Positions 58,084 to 64,000 of a stretch of DNA of 64,000 bases are shown in pieces. The stretch comes from Acinetobacter sp. ANC 3813 (GTDB lineage: Bacteria > Pseudomonadota > Gammaproteobacteria > Pseudomonadales > Moraxellaceae), in contig NZ_NEGK01000002.1 of assembly GCF_002135435.1 (NCBI RefSeq), forward strand, positions 1 to 64,000, given 5' to 3'. How positions within the stretch are numbered: the stretch's first letter is position 1; every line of letters begins with the position of its first letter. The position numbers and the translations under genes are program-made. Under the pieces are notes generated by a model. That model was not told the origin of the DNA. It saw only the letters and a list, made by a program, of their open reading frames with translations, and made no database searches.

Positions 58084-58188
58084 TTAAAACTTTAGTAAAA
58101 GTTCTGAAACAACAAAGCTAACTGCAACACTAATGATCAAAATCACTAAAACTTCCTGTTTAAAATTCACGTCCATATCCTTATCCAT
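58084..58188 (-). CDS. possible 34-residue membrane peptide after the MarR gene
   Basis: ATG at 58188 directly abuts the MarR stop codon; an in-frame ATG at 58176 has GGATAAGGAT before it. The product has a charged start (MDKDMDVNFKQE) and one hydrophobic segment (VLVILIISVAVSFVVSELL) of membrane-span length. The tight coupling with marR supports expression, but there is no family to compare with. Confidence 0.4.
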   Translation of the reverse strand: MDKDMDVNFKQEVLVILIISVAVSFVVSELLLKF

Positions 58189-58638
58189 TTATTTTAAATG
58201 CAGTTTTTCAAAATTTTCGCCCATCTGAATTAAAGCATTTTTAAGCCATTCAATCTCTTGATCTGAAAACGAAGCTGTACCTACAGATTCAAACTCTGCG
58301 GCAACAGGCATCAACTTTTCAATCATCTCACGGCCATGTTCAGTCAAATCGATATGCACCATGCGGGCATTATCTTCAAGGCGTATACGTGAGACTAAGC
58401 CCTTATTTTTCATTGATGTAATTAAGCGCGATAGGGTAGATAGCTCTACCGAAACCATCTGGCTTAAATCCCCCAGACTCTGTTTTCCTTCCTGCTTCAG
58501 TACAGCCATTACGCGGTACATGGGCAAGGTCAGTTCATATTCGTGCAAGCGTTCTAAAAAAATTTCCCCCATCCGCACACCAACACGGTTCAGTAAATAT
58601 GGCAATGACGTGGTGAATCTGTAGCTCATGATTTTCAT
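58189..58638 (-). CDS. graR: MarR regulator of the gamma-resorcylate genes
   Basis: A 149-residue winged-helix regulator of the MarR family: YELTLPMYRVMAVLKQEGKQ, then recognition helix region SVELSTLSRLITSMKNKGLV, and wing RIRLEDNARMVHIDLTEHG. It is divergent from the flavin reductase gene, and a perfect 20-bp-arm palindrome lies between. MarR proteins of this layout usually repress until the aromatic substrate binds. The Rhizobium gra cluster, as I recall, also has a MarR-type GraR, hence the symbol. The ribosome site at both candidate Met codons is weak. Confidence 0.75.
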   Translation of the reverse strand: MKIMSYRFTTSLPYLLNRVGVRMGEIFLERLHEYELTLPMYRVMAVLKQEGKQSLGDLSQMVSVELSTLSRLITSMKNKGLVSRIRLEDNARMVHIDLTEHGREMIEKLMPVAAEFESVGTASFSDQEIEWLKNALIQMGENFEKLHLK

Positions 58639-58790
58639 TCAAATTAGTTTTCTATTTTTTAGCACAGCATACAAGTGTTTCAAATGAAATAATTGCAAAT
58701 AAAAGTTTTAAAATGCATTTTTTTTATTAGTTACTGATTTTTAACATTATGTCTATTTCGTGAAATTCTGAATTTCATTATAGAAAGTAT

Positions 58791-58834
58791 GTTGCATTGA
58801 CAATATTTGCAAACGCAAATATTGTCAATGCAAC
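58791..58834. promoter_or_regulatory. perfect palindrome, likely MarR operator
   Basis: GTTGCATTGACAATATTTGC, then AAAC, then its exact 20-base complement. It lies between the divergent MarR gene and the flavin reductase gene, about 20 bases before the latter's start. The inner ATTTGC-AAAC-GCAAAT is the size of a MarR dimer site; the longer arms could also hold a second dimer or form an RNA hairpin in the leader. Confidence 0.8.
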
Positions 58835-58856
58835 TATATGTCGAAAGAACAGTTCG

Positions 58857-59372
58857 ATGAGCGAGATCACTATGGAAGATATAGGCACAAATTTCCGCGC
58901 TGTTATGCGCAGATTTCCAGCTGCAGTGAATGTCATTGTCAGCAATAAAGACGGTGTAGATCACGGCATGACCGCAACTGCAGTCATGTCCGTATCGATG
59001 GATCCTCCATCACTTGTGATTTGCATTAACAACAATACTTTTCTGCATGAAATCTTGCTGAATCAGCCAAATTTTTCAGTCAATGTGCTGAGTGCTGAAC
59101 AACAGCACATATCCAATGCATTTTCAGGGCAAGTATTGCCGCAGGAACGTTTCAAGATTGGTCAATGGGAGCGTCATGCCAGTGGCGTTTTGGCGCTAGA
59201 AGGTGCCTTGGCCAAAGTAGTGTGCAAACGCATGGCGGCAATCCCTTACAGCACACATACCTTATTTATTGGCAAAGTCATTGAGGCAGGTGTGGCTGAA
59301 GAGCAAAGCCCGCTGCTGTATGAAAACACCCAATACTGCATTACTCAATCACAAGACAATTTGAATAAATAA
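58857..59372 (+). CDS. graD: flavin reductase, reductase component of resorcinol hydroxylase
   Basis: Supplies reduced flavin to the monooxygenase encoded next. It has 171 residues from Met 58857, of the HpaC-like flavin reductase domain: RRFPAAVNVIVSNKDG, GMTATAVMSVSMDPPSLVIC, FSVNVLSAEQQHISNAFSG, and SGVLALEGALAKVVCK in the usual order. A second Met at 58872 is also possible, and upstream frame from 58797 overlaps the palindrome and is unlikely to be translated. Its place between a MarR palindrome and graA matches graD of Rhizobium. Confidence 0.78.
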   Translation: MSEITMEDIGTNFRAVMRRFPAAVNVIVSNKDGVDHGMTATAVMSVSMDPPSLVICINNNTFLHEILLNQPNFSVNVLSAEQQHISNAFSGQVLPQERFKIGQWERHASGVLALEGALAKVVCKRMAAIPYSTHTLFIGKVIEAGVAEEQSPLLYENTQYCITQSQDNLNK

Positions 59373-59387
59373 TTCAAGGATGAAGCT

Positions 59388-60587
59388 ATGAACACGGCAA
59401 ATACACAGTTCAATCTACAGGCTTTAACGCTCAAAGATAAAGTCAAAAGCTTAAAAGACACATTTAAAGAACGCGCACTGCAAACAGAAAAAGACCGCAG
59501 AGTACCAAATGACAATATGCAGGCACTATTTGATATTGGCTATTTTGATGCGGTCAAGCCAAAGGTATATGGCGGTGCAGAGCTGCAATTTGCTGAACTC
59601 GTTGATGCCAATATTGAACTGGCTGCCAGCTGTGCATCAACAGCGTGGATTTCAGGCTTACTTTCAGCACACCAATGGCTTTTGGCAATGTTTCCAAAAC
59701 AAGCACAGGACGATGTTTGGCTAGAAAACCCTAAAGCATTGCTTTGCGGTTCGTATGCACCAGTGTCTCGCGCAGAAGAAACGGAAGATGCTTATGTACT
59801 CAATGGCAAATGGTCTTTTGCCAGCGGTTGTGACCATACGCAGTGGTCTTTATGTGCAGCGCTTGTACCTGAAGGTGAGGGTTATACACCTGCATTTTTA
59901 CTTGTTCCAGCAACGCAGTATGAAATTGAAGATACGTGGAATGTTGTAGGCTTGGCGGGTACAGGTTCTAAAACATTGGTACTGAATAATGTTCATGTAC
60001 CGAAATACCGTATTTTGAAATTTAAAGATGCTGTTAGCGGTCAAACCCCAGGCGCAGAAGTTTACAGCGATAAAGGCTTGTTCAAAATTCCACTATTAAT
60101 GGGTGTTCCTTCTTGCTTGGCTTCTGTAGGTGTGGGTGCGGCGCAAGGCGCATTGGAAAGCTATTTAGACTCGGTTGCTACCCGTGTAACACGTGGAGCT
60201 GTTGCTGGTAATAACAACAAAATGGCGGAATTTCCAACCATTCAACTCCGTGTAGCGGAAGCAGTATCTAGCATTGATGCAGCGCGTGAAATTTTATTAC
60301 GTGATGTGGCCTTGGCAGAAACCTTAGCAGGTCAAAAGAACGAACTTTCGATTGATGAGCGTCTTCTGAGCCGCCGCGGTCAAGGTTTCTCTGTCAATTT
60401 GGCACTACGCGCTGTAGAAGCCTTGAATGCATCTACAGGTGGTTTAGGTCTAAATCTGGATAACCCTGTACAACGTGCATGGCGTGATACCAATGCTGTA
60501 GGCCGCCACATCAGCATGAACTGGGATGCAGTCGGCACCATGATTGGCCAGCAAATGTTAGGACTAGAGCCTAAAGGCCAATTCTAA
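59388..60587 (+). CDS. graA: flavin monooxygenase, oxygenase component of resorcinol hydroxylase
   Basis: Group D two-component flavoprotein monooxygenase with the acyl-CoA dehydrogenase fold; 399 residues. Motifs include YFDAVKPKVYGGAELQFAEL, ASCASTAWISGLLSAHQWLL, WSFASGCDHTQWSLCA and GLAGTGSKTLVLNNVHVP. It is a relative of p-hydroxyphenylacetate 3-hydroxylase C2, HsaA and IacA. With the decarboxylase next to it, the probable reaction is hydroxylation of resorcinol to hydroxyquinol. CAAGGATGAAGCT precedes the start; graD lies 15 bases upstream. Indole-3-acetate or other phenols are alternatives. Confidence 0.75.
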   Translation: MNTANTQFNLQALTLKDKVKSLKDTFKERALQTEKDRRVPNDNMQALFDIGYFDAVKPKVYGGAELQFAELVDANIELAASCASTAWISGLLSAHQWLLAMFPKQAQDDVWLENPKALLCGSYAPVSRAEETEDAYVLNGKWSFASGCDHTQWSLCAALVPEGEGYTPAFLLVPATQYEIEDTWNVVGLAGTGSKTLVLNNVHVPKYRILKFKDAVSGQTPGAEVYSDKGLFKIPLLMGVPSCLASVGVGAAQGALESYLDSVATRVTRGAVAGNNNKMAEFPTIQLRVAEAVSSIDAAREILLRDVALAETLAGQKNELSIDERLLSRRGQGFSVNLALRAVEALNASTGGLGLNLDNPVQRAWRDTNAVGRHISMNWDAVGTMIGQQMLGLEPKGQF

Positions 60588-60705
60588 TCACAGCTTTAAA
60601 AGCCATCAAAATTCACTTTATTCAAACGAAGCGGCGGATCAATCCACCGCTCGAACTGAAAACTTACATTAAACATCACACTGAAATATCACAAGGAAAG
60701 TCTAT

Positions 60706-61680
60706 ATGAACGGTAAAATTGCGCTTGAAGAACACTTTGCAATTCCAGAAACAGTCATGGATTCGGCAGGTTTTGTACCAGATAATTACTGGATTGAACT
60801 CAAAGCGCGTCTATTGGACATTCAAGATACCCGTTTAAAGTTAATGGATGAGCACGGCATTGATCAAATGATCTTGTCTTTAAATGCGCCAGCTGTTCAA
60901 GCCATTCCAAACCATGCTAAAGCCATTGAAATTGCTAAAAAAGCCAATGATTATTTGGCAGAAGAATGTGCAAAAAATCCAGAGCGTTTCAAAGCATTTG
61001 CTGCTTTGCCAATGCAAGATCCTGAAGCAGCAGCGCAAGAGCTTGAACGTTGTGTGAAAGAACTAGGTTTTGTTGGCGCTTTAGTCAATGGCTTTAGCCA
61101 AAGTGAAACCACAGAAGAGCCGCTGTATTACGATTTGCCGCAATACCGTAGCTTCTGGGCAAAAGTTGAAGAATTAGATGTACCATTCTATTTACACCCA
61201 CGCAATCCACTGCCGCAAGACAGCTGCATTTACCAAGGTCACCCTTGGCTAATGGGCCCAACATGGGCCTTTGCACAAGAAACAGCGGTACATGCACTGC
61301 GTTTAATGGGCTCAGGCTTATTTGATGAACATCCAAAGCTTAAAATTATTTTGGGTCATATGGGTGAAGGCCTGCCATATATGATGTGGCGTATTGATAA
61401 CCGCAACGCATGGGTTGAAGTGGAGCCTAATTATCCTGCGAAAAAGAAAATTTGCGAATACTTCAATGAAAACTTCTACATCACGACTTCTGGAAACTTT
61501 AGAACCCAGACTTTGATTGATGCCATGCTGGAAATTGGATCAGATAAGATTCTGTTCTCAACTGACTGGCCATTTGAAAATATTGATCATGCCTCAAACT
61601 GGTTTGATCAGGCTTCAATTTCTGAAGCAGACCGTCAGAAAATTGGTCATCTCAACGCAAGAAAATTATTTAACCTGTAA
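60706..61680 (+). CDS. graF: gamma-resorcylate decarboxylase
   Basis: Non-oxidative decarboxylase of 2,6-dihydroxybenzoate to resorcinol, of the ACMSD/amidohydrolase superfamily. It has 324 residues; the Rhizobium enzyme has 327. All metal ligands known for that enzyme are at the same positions: Glu8 and His10 (LEEHF), His164 (YLHPR), Asp287 (STDWPF), and His218 with Glu221 (GHMGEG) in the active site. Whole stretches such as QDTRLKLMDEHGI, SLNAPAVQAIP and GNFRTQTLIDA are the same or nearly so from memory. AAGGAAAGTCTAT precedes the start. 2,3-Dihydroxybenzoate is a less likely substrate. Confidence 0.88.
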   Translation: MNGKIALEEHFAIPETVMDSAGFVPDNYWIELKARLLDIQDTRLKLMDEHGIDQMILSLNAPAVQAIPNHAKAIEIAKKANDYLAEECAKNPERFKAFAALPMQDPEAAAQELERCVKELGFVGALVNGFSQSETTEEPLYYDLPQYRSFWAKVEELDVPFYLHPRNPLPQDSCIYQGHPWLMGPTWAFAQETAVHALRLMGSGLFDEHPKLKIILGHMGEGLPYMMWRIDNRNAWVEVEPNYPAKKKICEYFNENFYITTSGNFRTQTLIDAMLEIGSDKILFSTDWPFENIDHASNWFDQASISEADRQKIGHLNARKLFNL

Positions 61681-61687
61681 TTTTACA

Positions 61688-61720
61688 ACAAGCAGAAAGA
61701 ATTATCTTTCTGCTTGTTTT
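61688..61720 (+). terminator. terminator between graF and graK
   Basis: ACAAGCAGAAAGA and TCTTTCTGCTTGT form a 13-bp stem with a four-base loop and a short T-tail. It would lower readthrough from the enzyme genes into the transporter gene. Confidence 0.8.
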
Positions 61721-61745
61721 AGCTCAGGCAAAAAGGATGATTTGC

Positions 61746-63101
61746 ATGAAAAAAATGAATATAGCTGAAAAATTAGACCAAAGCGCATTTTCTAAAACCC
61801 ACTTTTTTATTTTACTTATTTGCACTTTGTGCATGATTATTGATGGTTTTGATGTACAGGCCATCAGCTTTGTAGCGCCTACCTTAATTGCAGAATGGGG
61901 TGTAGATAAACAGGCTTTTGGCAGTGTATTTGGCGCAGGCCTCTTGGGTATGGCTATTGGTGCATTTACCTTAGCGCCATTGGCTGACAAATATGGCCGT
62001 AAACCAATTTTGATTATTTCTATGATCATCTTATCCGCCAGTATGGCGGCAACGGTATTTGCGGACAATATTCAGTATTTACGTATTGTCCGGTTTATTG
62101 CGGGCTTCAGTTTGGGCGCAATTGTGCCCAATGCTGTGGCATTGGCTGGTGAATTCAGTCCCGTAAAAATCCGTGTGACGTCTATGATGATTATTTCATC
62201 TGGCTTTATCCTCGGCGGGGTATTGGGTGGTGCTTTTGCCTCCTATTTAATTCCACATTTTGGCTGGCACATGGTATTTATCATTGGTGCAATCGCGCCA
62301 TTGATTATGGTTTTTGTGATGTGGACCGCTTTGCCTGAATCACTGCTGTTTTTAACAGTTAAACAAATCAAACTGAACAACATCAATCATTGGCTAAAGA
62401 AATTGAAGATTGAAGGCAGTTCAGAGACCAATGAATTTCCTTACCATACGCACAGTACTAACATCGTAAAAGCAGGCGTTAAACAGCTATTTGGCAATGG
62501 TTTAGCTTTTGGCACAGTGCTTTTATGGGTCATTTTGTTCATGAATTTACTGGCAACATTCTTCTTAGCCAATTGGTTGCCTATTTTAATATCTCAGTCT
62601 GGCTATGATGCACAGCATGCCGTATGGGCAGGCGCAACTTTTTGGTTTGGCGGGTTAATTGGCAATCTCGTCCTTGGCCGTTATATCGATAAATATGGTT
62701 TTGGCATTACTTTAGTGCTCACCTTTTTAGGCGGGATTATATTTATTAGCGCAATTGGATTTTCTATCCAAATCAAATCTTTAGTCTTTTCCTTTATTGC
62801 ACTTACAGGTTTTTGCATATTGGGTGCTCAGACTGCATTAAATGCTTTAGCAGCAGTGTACTACCCAACAGAATACCGTTCTACGGGTGCAGGATGGGCG
62901 CTAGGTGTTGGTCGATTAGGCTCAATTTTTGGCCCAGTCATTGGTGGTGTGCTTATCAGCATGGGGCTGCCCATTACATCATTATTCTTTATCTTTGCTG
63001 TTCCAATTTTAATTGCAGCAATGGCTATTTTTATGTTTTGGAAAATTGATAAATTACCAACTAAAGCATCGGATCCCATCATTTCAGATCAATCAGCTTA
63101 A
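61746..63101 (+). CDS. graK: MFS aromatic acid importer (AAHS family)
   Basis: A 451-residue inner-membrane transporter with 12 segments. TM1 has MIIDGFDVQAISFVAPTLI, the AAHS motif with DGFD, and the TM2-TM3 loop LAPLADKYGRKP. It is related to PcaK and BenK. Its place after graF suggests import of gamma-resorcylate; the symbol follows the Rhizobium gra cluster by position only. The start at 61746 is chosen because AAAAAGGAT is well spaced before it. A palindrome terminates the gene at 63117. Confidence 0.8.
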   Translation: MKKMNIAEKLDQSAFSKTHFFILLICTLCMIIDGFDVQAISFVAPTLIAEWGVDKQAFGSVFGAGLLGMAIGAFTLAPLADKYGRKPILIISMIILSASMAATVFADNIQYLRIVRFIAGFSLGAIVPNAVALAGEFSPVKIRVTSMMIISSGFILGGVLGGAFASYLIPHFGWHMVFIIGAIAPLIMVFVMWTALPESLLFLTVKQIKLNNINHWLKKLKIEGSSETNEFPYHTHSTNIVKAGVKQLFGNGLAFGTVLLWVILFMNLLATFFLANWLPILISQSGYDAQHAVWAGATFWFGGLIGNLVLGRYIDKYGFGITLVLTFLGGIIFISAIGFSIQIKSLVFSFIALTGFCILGAQTALNALAAVYYPTEYRSTGAGWALGVGRLGSIFGPVIGGVLISMGLPITSLFFIFAVPILIAAMAIFMFWKIDKLPTKASDPIISDQSA

Positions 63102-63116
63102 GCTTCATTGTCTGTA

Positions 63117-63144
63117 TCAAGGCACGGAAACAACCGTGCCTTGA
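63117..63144 (+). terminator. hairpin after graK
   Basis: TCAAGGCACGG and CCGTGCCTTGA form an 11-bp stem with a six-base loop; the tail is only weakly T-rich. Confidence 0.75.
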
Positions 63145-63280
63145 TTATTTCTATACAGAAAAATTGTATTTCAGGCCAGATTTAAAATTTATATTTAAAC
63201 AGTGAAAGTTATCTGTTTAATTTCTATGCACTTATTCCGGGATTGGAACTAAGCCATTCAATTTTATAGGACGTTATTTC

Positions 63281-63697
63281 ATGAATTTACGCTTAATATT
63301 CTCTTTTTTTGCGGTATTTTTCTTTCAAACAGCAAGTCATGGGGCAGATCTTTCAGGCAATTGGAAAATTATTGATGATAAGAGCGGTGCTGTTCTCGCT
63401 AAACTCAAAGTCGTGAAACAAGCCAATAACACATATGAGGGCCGAGCTGTAGATGTTACCAATGTAAAAGGGAGCGATAGTCAAGGCTTTAAAAACTTTT
63501 TGATGCTGTCCAATTTAAAAGAAGATCCTAATAAACCGGGCTATTTTGTTGACGGTATTGTGATAGATCCTGTAAAAAATGAAGCGCACAAAAATATTAA
63601 TGGAAAACTCAATTCTAAAGGTAATGTATTGATATTAAGAGGAAAAACAGATAGTTCATCTGTGAGCCGTAGAGTCTCTTGGGTCAAGATAGATTAA
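63281..63697 (+). CDS. DUF2147-type secreted protein
   Basis: A 138-residue exported protein. A signal peptide (MNLRLIFSFFAVFFFQTASHG) ends near residue 21; the mature part starts ADLSGNWKIIDDKSG and ends with a basic RRVSWVKID. The small lipocalin-like fold of DUF2147 fits GNWKIID and the two-repeat pattern with YEGRAVDVTN and DGIVIDPVKN. AGGACG precedes the start. Function unknown, and it is separated from the gra genes by a hairpin, so a link with the catabolic cluster is not implied. Confidence 0.7.
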   Translation: MNLRLIFSFFAVFFFQTASHGADLSGNWKIIDDKSGAVLAKLKVVKQANNTYEGRAVDVTNVKGSDSQGFKNFLMLSNLKEDPNKPGYFVDGIVIDPVKNEAHKNINGKLNSKGNVLILRGKTDSSSVSRRVSWVKID

Positions 63698-63815
63698 TAG
63701 ATTTCAAGATAATATTATTATTTCATATATGGAATAAACAATTTCTTTTTAGATATTTTATTTCAAAATAAACATCTATAGCCTAGGGCTAAATAAGTCA
63801 AATAAGCTTTTTGTT

Positions 63816-64000
63816 ATGCAAACTCAAATGATGCAAACCAATGATCAAGACATTCGTCAGCAGATTACTGAATTAGAAAATTTACGCTATCAATATTTGC
63901 TGAATGAGCAATATGATCAATTTGAAGCGTTATGCCATCCGCAGCTGATGTATGTGCATACCAGCGGAAAGGTTGATGATTTTGCTGGGTATACAAGCAA
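63816..64000 (+). CDS. NTF2-like (DUF4440-type) protein, cut by window end
   Basis: Frame open from ATG 63816 to the window edge, about 61 residues. The visible part includes ITELENLRYQYLLNEQYDQF, LCHPQLMYVHTSGKVDDF, as in small NTF2-like/SnoaL proteins where the HTSG segment starts the pocket. Two further in-frame Met codons are at 63828 and 63831, so the start is not sure. Substrate or role unknown. Confidence 0.6.
   Translation, partial: MQTQMMQTNDQDIRQQITELENLRYQYLLNEQYDQFEALCHPQLMYVHTSGKVDDFAGYTS

Overview
The window looks like the chromosome of an Acinetobacter-type gammaproteobacterium. It is AT-rich. It carries a cat-ben cluster and a pca-qui cluster whose gene content and order closely follow those known from Acinetobacter, with a LysR regulator of the BenM/CatM type and an IclR regulator of the PcaU type. 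I see no rRNA, tRNA, insertion sequence, CRISPR array or prophage. Most of the window is catabolic: several aromatic and dicarboxylic acid pathways, each with its own regulator and MFS importer, all feeding the beta-ketoadipate pathway or central acyl-CoA metabolism.

Layout. Positions 1-9709 (minus strand) hold one long apparent operon, catB-catC-catA-benA-benB-benC-benD-benE-catI-catJ-catF, the last gene cut by the window edge. It is read divergently from a BenM-like regulator (9826-10740), which is followed by benzoate importer benK and porin benP. This is benzoate to catechol to succinyl-CoA plus acetyl-CoA. Positions 13958-26007 are mostly housekeeping or unlinked genes: a MocR-type regulator, a small membrane protein, an AMP-forming acyl-CoA synthetase, an EamA exporter, plsB, an OsmC-YcaO fusion, a DUF1826 protein and a cyclopropane fatty acid synthase. 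A broken RND efflux gene lies at 26049-26429.

Positions 26723-33180 hold a CaiB-type CoA-transferase, a hotdog hydratase, a CitE-type lyase and an acyl-CoA dehydrogenase, with a divergent LysR gene and an MFS transporter. The gene set matches itaconate (or mesaconate/methylsuccinate) breakdown. Positions 33639-41161 hold a second acyl-CoA set (thiolase, CoA-transferase, acyl-CoA dehydrogenase, enoyl-CoA hydratase, 3-hydroxyacyl-CoA dehydrogenase, CaiB CoA-transferase) that fits beta-oxidation of a dicarboxylic acid, in the place where Acinetobacter carries dca genes.

Positions 41514-57212 are pcaU and the pcaIJFBDKCHG-quiBCXA operon: quinate/shikimate to protocatechuate in the periplasm, then protocatechuate to acyl-CoAs in the cytoplasm. 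A clear three-site PcaU operator lies in the pcaU-pcaI gap. An IclR gene without its DNA-binding head follows (57266-57904). Positions 58084-63101 hold a MarR gene, flavin reductase, flavin monooxygenase, gamma-resorcylate decarboxylase and MFS importer: a gamma-resorcylate/resorcinol upper pathway lacking its ring-cleavage genes within the window. The right end has a DUF2147 protein and the start of an NTF2-like protein.

The most notable points are: the fusion of cat and ben genes under one regulator that keeps the residues BenM uses to sense benzoate; two inverted paralogous IJF blocks that share the same GC-rich spacer element; a PcaU operator readable by eye; the gamma-resorcylate set with a 20-bp-arm palindrome; and the itaconate-type cluster. 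I found no candidate for a wholly new kind of system. The novelty here is in arrangement and in substrate assignment.
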